Positions 55,615 through 64,000 of a stretch of 64,000 nt of DNA are shown here, piece after piece (positions within the stretch are counted from its first letter, which is position 1; each line of letters begins with the position of its first letter). The DNA is taken from contig NZ_CP186274.1 in assembly GCF_049331405.1 (NCBI RefSeq), positions 6,014,001 through 6,078,000 on the forward strand. The letters run 5' to 3'. This stretch comes from PoT sp049331405 (lineage in GTDB: Bacteria; Planctomycetota; Planctomycetia; Isosphaerales; Isosphaeraceae). The notes below the pieces were generated by a model. The model worked only from the letters and a program-made list of their open reading frames with translations. It was not told the origin of the DNA and did not search any database. Made by a program: the position numbers and the translations under genes.

Positions 55615-55807
55615 GGCGATGGATCTCTCGAGTGTCGAGGCAAGTCTCTCGGACCGGAGTCGGCCCCGGTCCGGCTACTATGATAGCGAAGATATCAAGT
55701 GGGACCGCCCACGCCTGTACCTTCCGAGATATTGATGCAGATCAAGAGTGGAAGGTATGTGCGCGCGATGAAGTTGAGGCTCCGCTGTGATCGTTGGAAG
55801 CTTTCGC

Positions 55808-56066
55808 ATGGAACCATCATCGCCGAAGGATCGTCTGGAGTCGGCCATCGCGACGACGACGCCCGGGGAGGCCTTGCTGGAACTCGCCGAGGAGTCGCGG
55901 GACGGCGGGATGCCCCGGGAGGAACTTCTGGCATTCTTTCGATGCCGCCCGCGATCGCCATGGCCGCGACACCGACGAGGTCGGCCATAACGCCATACTG
56001 GACGTGATGGATCTCAGCGTCGGGTATTGCTCACCGTCGCGGGCCCTCTACCCCAGGTCTGACTGA
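55808..56066 (+). pseudogene. Small gene split by a one-base frameshift
   Basis: From ATG 55808 the frame reads MEPSSPKDRLESAIATTTPG through REELLAFF, then leaves sense at 55937-55939. The sense continues in the +1 frame as FDAARDRHGRDTDEVGHNAI and then LDVMDLSVGYCSPSRALYP to the stop at 56066. Deleting one T from the TTT at 55937-55939 restores a single ~85-residue protein. The pattern 'charged helix, then D.VLDVMD...GYCS' resembles a small hypothetical protein type I associate with planctomycetes; its function is unknown. The cause could be a real mutation, a sequencing error or recoding. Confidence 0.7.
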
Positions 56067-56119
56067 ATCAAGTCAAAGACTGATGGATCTTGATGACCAA
56101 TCGATTGTTTAAATGTTCA

Positions 56120-56929
56120 TTAAGTCTCGGGGTTAAGTGAGCTTGTGACCTGGTCGAGCACCGGGATCAGGTCCGCGACGGATTCGACGACGAAGTGGGC
56201 ACCGGCGCGTTTCAGATCAGCGGTCGCGGCGGCAAGGCGCTCTGCACGTTCGCGGGGGGCGAGGCGCTCGACCTCCTCAAGCGACAGGCCCAGGCCGTTG
56301 CCGGTGCGAGTCACCCCCACGGCCCAGGCGCCGGCGTTGCGGGCGGCCTCGACGCCGACCGGGGTGTCGTCGACGGCGACGACCCGCGACATCGGGTAGA
56401 CGCCGAGCCGCTCGGAGGCGCGGAAGAGCATCCAGGGAGCCGGGCGGCCCGCAGGGACGTCGTCGGAGCAAATCGACGCGTCGGGTGCATATCCGTTGGC
56501 GCGAGCGATCGGCTCGAGCACGCCCATCAAGGCGCGGGTGTAGCCCGTCGTGCCCCCGATCTTGAGGCCGCGGCGTCGGCACTCGGCGACCACCTCGGGC
56601 ACGCCCGGGATCACGTCGGCGTGATCCGCCAAAACGCCCGACTGCACGGGCAGGAAGTCCTCGTACAGACGGTCGATGTCGGCCTCGCCGGGCCGATTGC
56701 CGTGTCGATCTTCCCAGGCGGCCGAGACCCTGGGCAGGGCGAGGACCGAGGCGATATGCTCGCGCTTGGCCTTCCCCATCGGGCCGCGGGCCTCGGCCTC
56801 GGTGATCGGGACGTCGGCCCGCTCGAAGATCTCGACGAAGACCCGGACCGGGGCGCGACTGCCGTGGTCGACGGTCGTCCCGGCCCAGTCGAAGATGACG
56901 GCCCGCAGGCGATCCTGTTGGGCGCTCAT
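56120..56929 (-). CDS. phnX: Phosphonoacetaldehyde hydrolase (phosphonatase)
   Basis: 269 residues from ATG 56929, chosen over the open 57007 start because conserved sequence begins here. A HAD-superfamily enzyme with nucleophile Asp14 in FDWAGTTVD and Lys55 in PMGKAKREH at the position of the Schiff-base lysine of Bacillus PhnX, which sets PhnX apart from other HAD phosphatases. GGTTGYTR and VDDTPVGVEAARNAG follow. It splits phosphonoacetaldehyde to acetaldehyde and phosphate. It is divergent from a transporter and an alcohol dehydrogenase that may belong to the same pathway. The 2-aminoethylphosphonate transaminase (PhnW) is not in the window. Confidence 0.92.
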   Translation of the reverse strand: MSAQQDRLRAVIFDWAGTTVDHGSRAPVRVFVEIFERADVPITEAEARGPMGKAKREHIASVLALPRVSAAWEDRHGNRPGEADIDRLYEDFLPVQSGVLADHADVIPGVPEVVAECRRRGLKIGGTTGYTRALMGVLEPIARANGYAPDASICSDDVPAGRPAPWMLFRASERLGVYPMSRVVAVDDTPVGVEAARNAGAWAVGVTRTGNGLGLSLEEVERLAPRERAERLAAATADLKRAGAHFVVESVADLIPVLDQVTSSLNPET

Positions 56930-57084
56930 GACTCGCTCTCCCGAGGGGGATGATCCCCGCCGTCGCCGAGAATCCGCGTCGAGCCTCGGCGATATCGTAG
57001 CATCCACATCAGTTCTTCACGCCGGCGGGGTAGAGTCGGCCGACCAGGGTTTCACTCGGATCGCGGCCGCCACGAGATTCTTGC

Positions 57085-58386
57085 ATGACCCGGACCTTGC
57101 AGCAACCGATGACCTCGGCATTCCTCGCCCGCTCGCCGCTCGCTTCCTCGTGCTGGGCGGTTGTCGCGGCCTTCGGCGCCTATTTCTGCACGTACGCCTT
57201 CCGCAAGCCCTGGACGGCGGCAGTCTTCGTCGATGGGACCGTCTGGGGCGTCGCCGAGAAGAACATGCTGGTGGCGTCGCAGATCCTCGGCTACATGCTG
57301 GCGAAGTTCGCCGGCATCCGCGTGGTCGCCGAGATGCCACCGGAACGCCGGGCCCTCTGGATCGTGGCGCTCCTCGCCGCTGCTGAGGTTGCGCTCGTCC
57401 TGTTCGGCGCGGCTCCGTCGCCCTTGCATGTCGCGGCGCTGTTCTTCAACGGGCTCGCGCTGGGGATCGTCTTCGGCCTCGTGGTCGGGTTCCTCGAAGG
57501 GCGTCGCCACACCGAGGCCCTCACCGCCGGTCTCTGCGCCAGCTTCATCCTGGCCGACGGCCTCTGCAAGTCGGTCGGGACCTGGCTGCTCGGCCTGGGA
57601 GTCTCCGAGCGTTGGATGCCCGCCGCCGCGGGCCTGATCTTCGCGTTTCCGAGCCTTCTGTTCGTGTGGATGCTCGGCAAGATCCCGCCTCCCGACGAGG
57701 CGGACCTCGCTCATCGCAGCGAACGCCTGCCGATGACCCGTGCCGATCGCCTGGCGATGCTGCGTCGGCACGGATTCGGGATCATGGCGGTCGTCGCGGC
57801 CTATCTCTGGGTTACGATCGCCAGGGGCATCCGGGCCGATTTCGCGCCCGAGATCTGGAAGGCGATGAGGGTGCACGTGGTGCCCGCGACCTTCGCGAAA
57901 TCCGAGATCTTCGTGGCCCTCGGCGTCCTGCTCGCCAACGGCCTGAGCATCCTGATCGTCGACAACCGCCGCGCGTTCTTCGGCGCGATCGGCGTGGGGC
58001 TGGCGGGGAGCCTCCTGATGATCGCCGCCCTCGCGGGTCGGCAGGCGGGCCTGATCGCCCCGTTCCCGTTCATGGTATTGCTCGGCCTCGGGTTATATTT
58101 GCCTTACGTGGCCATCCACACGACCATCTTCGAGCGGCTGATCGCCATGACTCGCGACCGCAGCAACCTGGGCTTTTTGCTCTACGTCGCCGATGCCGCC
58201 GGTTACATGGCGTATGCCTCGCTCGTGCTGGCGAAGGGCTGGCTGCCGGTGCGGGCGAATCCTCTGCATTTCTTCATGAACGCCTGGTGGGTGATCGGAC
58301 TGATGACGCTCCTTAGCCTAATCGTCGGCTGGGCCTACTTCGCCTCGCCCTCGCGTCGGCCAGCCGCAGAGGAGGCGTTGGCATGA
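57085..58386 (+). CDS. MFS-type transporter (DUF5690-like)
   Basis: 433 residues with about twelve membrane helices, beginning FGAYFCTYAFRKPWTAAVF and including a substrate-domain stretch NGLALGIVFGLVVGFLEGRRHTE. It resembles the DUF5690 branch of the major facilitator superfamily. The start at 57085 lacks a clear ribosome site. Its stop overlaps the alcohol dehydrogenase start (ATGA), so the two are coupled; divergence from phnX suggests uptake of a phosphonate or a related compound. The substrate is inferred only from context. Confidence 0.82.
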   Translation: MTRTLQQPMTSAFLARSPLASSCWAVVAAFGAYFCTYAFRKPWTAAVFVDGTVWGVAEKNMLVASQILGYMLAKFAGIRVVAEMPPERRALWIVALLAAAEVALVLFGAAPSPLHVAALFFNGLALGIVFGLVVGFLEGRRHTEALTAGLCASFILADGLCKSVGTWLLGLGVSERWMPAAAGLIFAFPSLLFVWMLGKIPPPDEADLAHRSERLPMTRADRLAMLRRHGFGIMAVVAAYLWVTIARGIRADFAPEIWKAMRVHVVPATFAKSEIFVALGVLLANGLSILIVDNRRAFFGAIGVGLAGSLLMIAALAGRQAGLIAPFPFMVLLGLGLYLPYVAIHTTIFERLIAMTRDRSNLGFLLYVADAAGYMAYASLVLAKGWLPVRANPLHFFMNAWWVIGLMTLLSLIVGWAYFASPSRRPAAEEALA

Positions 58387-59450
58387 ACGCCAGGGGCGCG
58401 GTCTTCCGGGGCGTGGGTCGGCCTTTTGACTTCGTGGAATGGCCCCTGCCCTCCCCTCGAGAGACGGAGATCCTCGTCGAGGTGATCGCCTGCACGCTCT
58501 GCGGCAGCGACCTCCACAGCATCCACGGGCGACGCTCTGTGCCCGTCCCCACGATCCTCGGGCATGAGATCCTCGGCCGGGTCATCGCCTTCGGGCCGGA
58601 GGCTTCGCGCATCGACGAGGCCGGCCTGCCTCTCCGTGAAGGCGACCGCGTCACCTGGGCCATCGTCGCGAGCTGCGGCGACTGCTACTATTGCCATCGC
58701 GACCTGCCCCAGAAATGCGAGCGTGGCTTCAAGTACGGCCACGAGCCGCTCCGCCCCGGCAGGGAACTGGCGGGGGGACTCGCCGACCACTGCCTGCTCG
58801 CGCCCGGCACGGCCATCTATCGCGTCCCCGACGAGATCCCCGACGAGGTCGCCTGCCCTTCGAGCTGCGCCACCGCGACGATCGCCGCCGCGCTCGAGGC
58901 CGCGGGGCCGATCGCCGGCCGGACCGTGCTGGTGCTCGGCGCAGGCATGCTCGGCGTGACCGCCTCCGCCTGGTCGCGCGAGTCGGGGGCTCGCGAGACG
59001 ATCGTCTGCGACCGGGACGAAGCGAGGCTGGCCGTCGCCGTTGGGTTTGGTGCGACGCGGACCTGCACGCCCACGCAATTTGCCTTGACCATCGCCGAGG
59101 CCACCGGCCGTCGAGGCATCGACGTCGTCCTCGAACTCTCGGGCGACCCGCGGGCGATCGAGGGGGCCCTACCCTTGCTCGCGACCGGGGGCACTCTCGT
59201 GCTGGTCGGCTCGGTCTTCCCGACGGATCCGGTCCCTATCCACCCCGAGAAGCTCGTCCGCGGCTGTCTCACATTAAGGGGCGTTCACAACTACGCGCCG
59301 AGGCATCTGCACGCGGCGCTCAACTTCCTCGCGGCGAATCATCGCAAGTATCCGCTCGCCAGCCTCGTCTCGGCCTGGCAGCCGCTCGACGCACTCGATG
59401 CCCTCGTCGCCTCGCCCGCCGGAGCCCTCCGCTACGGAATCCGGCCGTGA
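58383..59450 (+). CDS. Zinc-dependent alcohol dehydrogenase, phosphonate-associated type
   Basis: 355 residues of the medium-chain dehydrogenase family. It has CTLCGSDLHSIHG and GHEILG (catalytic zinc), a structural-zinc cluster CGDCYYCHRDLPQKC, and the NAD(P) motif VLGAGMLGVTA. The overall sequence is like the 'putative phosphonate catabolism associated alcohol dehydrogenase' group found beside phnX. It may oxidise or reduce a phosphonate-derived aldehyde or alcohol. Coupled to the upstream transporter by a 4-bp overlap. Confidence 0.85.
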   Translation: MNARGAVFRGVGRPFDFVEWPLPSPRETEILVEVIACTLCGSDLHSIHGRRSVPVPTILGHEILGRVIAFGPEASRIDEAGLPLREGDRVTWAIVASCGDCYYCHRDLPQKCERGFKYGHEPLRPGRELAGGLADHCLLAPGTAIYRVPDEIPDEVACPSSCATATIAAALEAAGPIAGRTVLVLGAGMLGVTASAWSRESGARETIVCDRDEARLAVAVGFGATRTCTPTQFALTIAEATGRRGIDVVLELSGDPRAIEGALPLLATGGTLVLVGSVFPTDPVPIHPEKLVRGCLTLRGVHNYAPRHLHAALNFLAANHRKYPLASLVSAWQPLDALDALVASPAGALRYGIRP

Positions 59451-59770
59451 GCCGTCCCGCCTGATCGCGTGGAATGCCTTCATATCTCAACCCGCCGATC
59501 GTGCAGGGTGCGAGTCCCATCGGGCAACTTGCATGGGGAACCATCCCCAGACCTCTTTCGCCCCTTGCGCGTTAATCCCGTAGTGCAAGGGTCTTAGGAC
59601 GTCCCGCGCCCCGCTGGCATTCTCAGTGCATTGTCCTCGCCTCAACGAGAGCGAGCCCGGTCCTCCATCGGCGTCGTCCTTCATGAGGGGCGACGCCGAG
59701 GGCCGGTCGGTCTGCGAACTCACGAGGCGCTCTCGACGGCCAAGGCCCTCGCATTCGGCAAGGAAAGACG
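59451..59770. other. 320-bp intergenic region with several short hairpins
   Basis: No gene is supported. Inverted repeats occur at 59534-59549 (TGGGG/CCCCA) and 59562-59591 (CCCTTGC/GCAAGGG). The segment near 59506-59515 resembles a tRNA T-arm but no tRNA can be folded. It could be a structured RNA or leader for the downstream gene. Confidence 0.4.
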
Positions 59771-61192
59771 ATGCACGCCCGCGACCTCCTCTTCGCGATC
59801 CCCACGTACCGCCTCCGCGACGTGGGCGAGACGGTCACCGAGTACGACGAGCATTTCTGGCGGAACGGGCACACGCCCGACATCATCATCTTCGACGACT
59901 CGAGCCCCGCGGCGCAGGAGAAGTATTTCCCCCTGCTCGAACAGACCAAGACCCACTCCGAACTCTTCTACGTCGGCCCGAGTGAGAAGGAGCAATTCCT
60001 CGGCTATCTGAACCAACGCCTGCGCGACAAGCGGCTCGAATCCCTCGTGAAGAACCTCTTCCGCCCGAGCTACGGCGGGAACCGCAACTTCACCCTGATG
60101 TACACGCTCGGCTCGTTCATGGTCAGCTCCGACGACGACATGCGGCCTTATGCCTTGATGGAGCACAGCCTCGAGTCCTTGGCCGAGGGCGAGGTCTGCC
60201 GGGGCCGCCTGCATCGGTCGGGGCAGAACGGCTACGGGCGCAAGTCGTTCGACATCCTCGGCTCGTTCCTCGACGTCCTCGGCAAGCGCGTGGCCGACGT
60301 GCCCGATTACTACGAGAAGGGGGAGATGCTCGTCGACACCGCCATGGAGCTGGAGACGAATGTCTCCAAGGGGCTCGCCAGGGAGAACTCGGTCCTCGTC
60401 GAACGCGGGGCCGTCGCCGACGACGAGGTCATCAAGATGGCCCAGACGTTCCGCTCGGGCACGAACGACATCGACGCCCTCGACTTCGCCGAGCTCTTCC
60501 TCTCCAACGACGAGCAACTCGACCCCGACGACCTCAACGAGCTTTACGTCCTGGTGAACTTCCGCCCGGCGGTCACGAGCAAGAACTGGCGGATGGATTG
60601 CGGCGTCGCCGCGTATGACAACACGTTCGGCCTGCCGCCGTTCTTCCCCACCCGGCTTCGATTTGAAGATTACATCTATCGACTCTGGATCCAGCAGCCG
60701 GGGATCGCCGCCGCGCACGTCGATGCCGCCCAGAACCACACAAAAAGTAATTACATGCGGAATCCGGTGGCCTCCGAGATCTTCAACGAGGAGGTCTCGA
60801 ACCTCCTCAAGCGCAAGATCAAGGGGTCGCTGACGCGCGTGGACGAGTTGGGGATCGCCTTCGACTACGACGGCACCGTCACGGCCGACGACGCCAACGA
60901 GATCCTCGACAAGGTCGCGACCATGCACCGGCGGGCCCTCGAGGCCGCCCAGACCGCGACCACCTCCGAACGGGCCGAGGCCCTCCGGGTCTTCGCCGCC
61001 AACCTCCAGAAGTCGTTCTACGGCTTCGAGCCCGACTTCTTCCATCAGAACCTGCTGCGGATCGTCGACGATGTCGTGACCGTCATCAAGGGCTCGATCG
61101 AGCTCTGGCCGACCCTCGTCGAGATCTGCTACTTCCAGAAGGACCGCGCCGGCCTGCCGAGGACACGTGTCCGCAACCCCCGCAAGTCTTGA
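59771..61192 (+). CDS. GT-A-like glycosyltransferase-type protein of unknown family
   Basis: 473 residues. The N-terminus LLFAIPTYRLRD, IIIFDDSSP and the later SSDDDMRPY (near residue 119) follow the layout of GT-A glycosyltransferases with a DXD-type metal site. The rest (for example FDYDGTVTADDANEILDKV) is unlike the common family-2 enzymes and I do not recognise a named family. It precedes a GT4 glycosyltransferase and a glycogen-debranching-type enzyme on the same strand, suggesting a role in glucan or glycoconjugate metabolism. Confidence 0.65.
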   Translation: MHARDLLFAIPTYRLRDVGETVTEYDEHFWRNGHTPDIIIFDDSSPAAQEKYFPLLEQTKTHSELFYVGPSEKEQFLGYLNQRLRDKRLESLVKNLFRPSYGGNRNFTLMYTLGSFMVSSDDDMRPYALMEHSLESLAEGEVCRGRLHRSGQNGYGRKSFDILGSFLDVLGKRVADVPDYYEKGEMLVDTAMELETNVSKGLARENSVLVERGAVADDEVIKMAQTFRSGTNDIDALDFAELFLSNDEQLDPDDLNELYVLVNFRPAVTSKNWRMDCGVAAYDNTFGLPPFFPTRLRFEDYIYRLWIQQPGIAAAHVDAAQNHTKSNYMRNPVASEIFNEEVSNLLKRKIKGSLTRVDELGIAFDYDGTVTADDANEILDKVATMHRRALEAAQTATTSERAEALRVFAANLQKSFYGFEPDFFHQNLLRIVDDVVTVIKGSIELWPTLVEICYFQKDRAGLPRTRVRNPRKS

Positions 61193-61291
61193 GCTGATTG
61201 GGATAGTGCTAGTTGTGTTGATGAAATCATTGAGCGGCACCGAGGTCGATGCACCCTCCTTGATCGGGCCCCGAGAGGCCGAGGAGATCGC

Positions 61292-62437
61292 ATGAGGATT
61301 GCCCAGGTGGCCCCGCTCTTCGAGAGCGTCCCCCCGACCCTGTATGGCGGGACGGAGCGGGTGATTTCGTACTTGATCGAGGAACTGGTCCAGCAAGGGC
61401 ACGAGGTCACGCTGTTCGGCAGCGGCGACTCGCAGACGAGCGCCCGGCTCGTCCCCGGCTGCCCGCGGGCCCTTTGGGGCGAACCGTCCTGCCGCGAGAC
61501 CCTGCCGCATCACGTGCGGCTCCTGGAGCTGGTGGCGCGCGAATCTTCGAGGTTCGACGTGATCCACTTCCACCTCGACTACCTCCACTTTCCGATCGTG
61601 GGCCGGCTCTCGTGCCCCACTGTGACGACGCTGCATGGCCGCCTCCACGAGCCGGATCAGCGGCCCTTGTTCGAGGCCTATCCCGAGGTCCCGCTCGTCT
61701 CGATCTCCGACGACCAGCGGCGGCCTATCCCGGGGGCGAACTGGCAAGGCACCGTCTACCACGGCCTGCCCCGCGACCTCTTCACGTTCCGCGAAACCCC
61801 GGGCGACTACCTCGCGTTCCTCGGCCGGCTCTCGCCCGAGAAGGGGGTCGAGCAGGCCGTCGAGATCGCCGAACGCGCCGGCATGCCCTTGCGCGTGGCC
61901 GCGAAGATCTACCCCGAGGAACGCCCCTACTTCGAGCAGGTCCTCGAGCCTCTTTTTCGGGCCTCGCCCTGGGTCGAGTTCGTCGGCGAGGTCGGCGGCC
62001 GGACCAAGGACGACTTCCTCGGGAACGCCCGGGCCCTGCTCTTCCCGATCCGCTGGGACGAACCCTTCGGCCTGGTGATGATCGAGGCGATGGCCTGCGG
62101 CACCCCCGTCGTCGCCTTCCGCCGTGGCTCGGTCCCCGAGGTGATGTCGGACGGCCTGACGGGCTTCGTCGTCGACGACGCAGACCAGGCGGTGAATGCG
62201 TTGGAGCGGGTCGATAGCCTGGATCGTCGAGCCTGCCGCGAGGTCTTCCTCCAACGATTCGAGGCCGCGCGGATGGCCCGCGACTACCTCGAGATCTATC
62301 GCCGGGGGATCGCCGGCGCTGAGGTCGAAGGGCATGTCGCGCGCCCATCGTTGCGACTCGTCCCGACCCCCTCGGATCATCGCTCGTTCGGCCTGCTCGG
62401 GCCGGTCACCCGGAGGCAGAACGCCCGTGGCCGATAA
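61292..62437 (+). CDS. Glycosyltransferase family 4
   Basis: 381 residues with a GT-B fold. The N-terminal acceptor domain begins IAQVAPLFESVPPTLYGGTERVI, and the donor site includes FLGRLSPEKGVEQAVEIA and the EX7E-type motif EPFGLVMIEAMACGTPVV. It transfers a sugar from a nucleotide donor; GDP- or UDP-sugars are usual. The downstream debranching-type gene starts inside its last codons (11-bp overlap), implying co-translation. Confidence 0.93.
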   Translation: MRIAQVAPLFESVPPTLYGGTERVISYLIEELVQQGHEVTLFGSGDSQTSARLVPGCPRALWGEPSCRETLPHHVRLLELVARESSRFDVIHFHLDYLHFPIVGRLSCPTVTTLHGRLHEPDQRPLFEAYPEVPLVSISDDQRRPIPGANWQGTVYHGLPRDLFTFRETPGDYLAFLGRLSPEKGVEQAVEIAERAGMPLRVAAKIYPEERPYFEQVLEPLFRASPWVEFVGEVGGRTKDDFLGNARALLFPIRWDEPFGLVMIEAMACGTPVVAFRRGSVPEVMSDGLTGFVVDDADQAVNALERVDSLDRRACREVFLQRFEAARMARDYLEIYRRGIAGAEVEGHVARPSLRLVPTPSDHRSFGLLGPVTRRQNARGR

Positions 62438-64000
62438 CTTCAAGGGATTGACACCTCCGCAGGCGACGCATCCTTCCCAGGGGGATCCGCACCACGTCCT
62501 CGCCGCCTCGGGCGCGGCAGACGAGCGGACGAGAGTCCTCAAACATGCCGATACGTTCGCCGTCTTCGACCACTTCGGCCAGATCAAGCCGGCCGGTCTG
62601 GGCGAGGAGGGCCTCTACCACGAAGGCACGCGTTATCTCTCGCGCCTGGAGCTCGAACTCGATGGCCGCCGCCCGTTCTGCCTGGGGTCGACCGTTCGCG
62701 ACGAGAACGACCTGCTGTCCGTCTCGCTCACGAACCCGGATGAGGTCCGCGACGGCCGGATCGAGGTGCCGCTCGGCACGCTCTACCTGGGGCTCAAGGT
62801 CTTCCTGTGGAATGGGAGCGGTTTCTGGCGGCTCTGGGTCAAGAACCACGGGCTCGAGCCGGTGGTGGCGACCCTGCAATGGCGGTTCCTCGCCGACTTC
62901 GCCGACATCTTCGAGGTCCGCGGCATGGCCCGCAAGGCCCGAGGCCGCGACCTGCCCCCCGAGGTCCTCGACGACTCGGTAATCCTCGGCTACGAGGGGC
63001 TCGACGGCGTCGAGCGTCGAACCCTGATACGGTTCGCCCCTCGCTCCGTCCGGGTCACGGCCGACTCCGCCCGCATGGACCTGGAACTCGACTCGGGGAG
63101 CGAGACCACCGTCGAACTGACCGTCGCCTGCTGGCGAGGCTCCGACCGCCCCGAGCCCCCCAGCTTCAACGAGGCTCGCAAGGCCGCCGAGGCGAGCCTC
63201 ATGACCCAGAAGCTCGGAGCCTGTCGCCTGAAATCCTCCGACGGCCGGTTCGACGCCTGGGTGAGTCGCGCCGACTCCGACCTCCAGATGCTCACGACCG
63301 AGATGCCCACGGGCCCTTATCCGTACGCAGGGGTCCCTTGGTTCAACACGCCCTTCGGGCGCGACGGGATCATCACGGCGTTGGAATGTCTCTGGTGGCG
63401 CCCGGAGTTTGCCCGGGGCGTCCTCGCCTACCTCGCCGCCACGCAGGCGACCGAGCGGATCCCCGATCAGGACGCCGAGCCCGGCAAGATCCTCCACGAG
63501 ACCCGCAACGGCGAGATGGCCGTGCTCAAGGAGATGCCCTTCGGGCGCTACTACGGCAGCGTCGACGCCACGCCCCTGTTCATCCTCCTGGCCGGAGCCT
63601 ACTACGAGCGGAGCGGCGACCTCCCGTTCATCAAAACTCTCTGGCCTCACGTCGAGGCCGCCCTGAATTGGATCGACGCCCATGGCGACCTCGACGGCGA
63701 TGGCTTCGTCGAGTACCAGCGAGCCGCCGTCGACGGCCTGATCCACCAGGGCTGGAAGGACTCGGACGACGCGATCTGCCACGACGACGGCAGCCTCGCC
63801 CTGGGCCCGATCGCCCTCTGCGAGGTCCAGGGCTACGTCTACTCCGCCAAACGCGCGGGCTCCGTCCTCGCCGAGGCCCTCGGCCAGCAGGATCGGGCCT
63901 CCCTGCTCTTCCAGCAGGCGGAGCTGCTCCAGCACCGCTTCGAGGAGCAGTTCTGGTGCGAGGACCTCGGCACCTACGCGCTCGCCCTCGACGGCGACAA
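62427..64000 (+). CDS. Amylo-alpha-1,6-glucosidase (glycogen-debranching type), 3' end outside the window
   Basis: The frame opens at GTG 62427, with GGAGG ten bases upstream, and is uninterrupted to the window end (524 codons). The N-terminal domain (VFDHFGQIKPAGLGEEGLYH, RYLSRLELELDG) matches the bacterial glycogen-debranching N-terminal domain. The following (alpha/alpha) region reads AGVPWFNTPFGRDGIITALE and GDGFVEYQRAAVDGLIHQGW, typical of the amylo-1,6-glucosidase family. It probably removes alpha-1,6 branches or acts on related oligosaccharides. It overlaps the GT4 gene by 11 bp. Confidence 0.9.
   Translation, partial: MADNFKGLTPPQATHPSQGDPHHVLAASGAADERTRVLKHADTFAVFDHFGQIKPAGLGEEGLYHEGTRYLSRLELELDGRRPFCLGSTVRDENDLLSVSLTNPDEVRDGRIEVPLGTLYLGLKVFLWNGSGFWRLWVKNHGLEPVVATLQWRFLADFADIFEVRGMARKARGRDLPPEVLDDSVILGYEGLDGVERRTLIRFAPRSVRVTADSARMDLELDSGSETTVELTVACWRGSDRPEPPSFNEARKAAEASLMTQKLGACRLKSSDGRFDAWVSRADSDLQMLTTEMPTGPYPYAGVPWFNTPFGRDGIITALECLWWRPEFARGVLAYLAATQATERIPDQDAEPGKILHETRNGEMAVLKEMPFGRYYGSVDATPLFILLAGAYYERSGDLPFIKTLWPHVEAALNWIDAHGDLDGDGFVEYQRAAVDGLIHQGWKDSDDAICHDDGSLALGPIALCEVQGYVYSAKRAGSVLAEALGQQDRASLLFQQAELLQHRFEEQFWCEDLGTYALALDGD

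Noticed and set aside
59500..59535. tRNA-like T-arm sequence (GGTGCGAGTCCC)
   Set aside because: Stem pairing fails beyond three base pairs and no acceptor, D or anticodon arm can be found; a group II intron fragment was also considered but no domain V is present.
59720..62587. Long minus-strand open frame (about 955 codons) opposite the two glycosyltransferase genes
   Set aside because: Both plus-strand genes beneath it have clear GT motifs; the antisense translation is biased and domain-free.
62406..63935. Minus-strand open frame of about 509 codons at the right edge
   Set aside because: It lies antisense to the debranching-type gene, whose plus-strand frame carries conserved motifs to the window end.

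Overview
The window looks like a chromosomal segment of a planctomycete, most likely of the Isosphaeraceae type. This is inferred from high GC content, a DUF1559 pilin-like protein, a surface protein carrying an N-terminal 'LESLEGRQLMS' motif, a Tat-exported Gfo/Idh/MocA oxidoreductase, an ECF sigma factor with a long C-terminal extension, and BlaI/M56 regulatory genes. I see no tRNA, rRNA, CRISPR array, insertion sequence or phage gene.

Layout. 1-6.6 kb: a secreted TPR protein cut by the window edge, then a 1603-residue membrane patatin-like lipase that is translationally coupled to a di-heme cytochrome c (6.6-8.7 kb). 8.5-14.9 kb, minus strand: an ABC-2 permease, a Gfo/Idh/MocA oxidoreductase, and an M56 peptidase/BlaI repressor pair with a clear promoter and dyads. 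15.0-41.3 kb: the centrepiece. On the minus strand lie pfaD, pfaA and pfaC (a polyunsaturated fatty acid/secondary-lipid synthase), followed by oleA and oleB, and then, after a 3.8-kb stretch of plus-strand genes, oleC and oleD. A CrtI/CrtD-like FAD desaturase converges on oleD.

The Pfa enzymes build a polyene acyl chain on tandem ACPs. OleA condenses two acyl groups head to head, OleD reduces the beta-keto acid, OleC makes a beta-lactone, and OleB decarboxylates it to a cis-olefin. Co-location suggests a dedicated very-long-chain polyene hydrocarbon pathway, as established for pfa/ole in marine gammaproteobacteria. The exact product here is inference.

41.3-42.6 kb is a 1.26-kb stretch without a convincing gene. 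42.6-46.3 kb holds a lipoprotein / DUF1559 / lipoprotein / TPR series typical of planctomycete cell envelopes. 46.4-52.6 kb holds an SDR, an M19 dipeptidase, a 2-hydroxyacid dehydrogenase, an iron-sulfur pair (cysteine desulfurase and an A-type carrier) and a methyltransferase. 53-56 kb holds the ECF sigma fusion protein, a secreted beta-propeller hydrolase-like protein and a small gene broken by a one-base frameshift. 56.1-59.5 kb is a phosphonate module: phosphonoacetaldehyde hydrolase divergent from an MFS transporter and a zinc alcohol dehydrogenase. 59.8-64 kb holds a GT-A-like protein, a GT4 glycosyltransferase and a glycogen-debranching-type enzyme that runs off the window.
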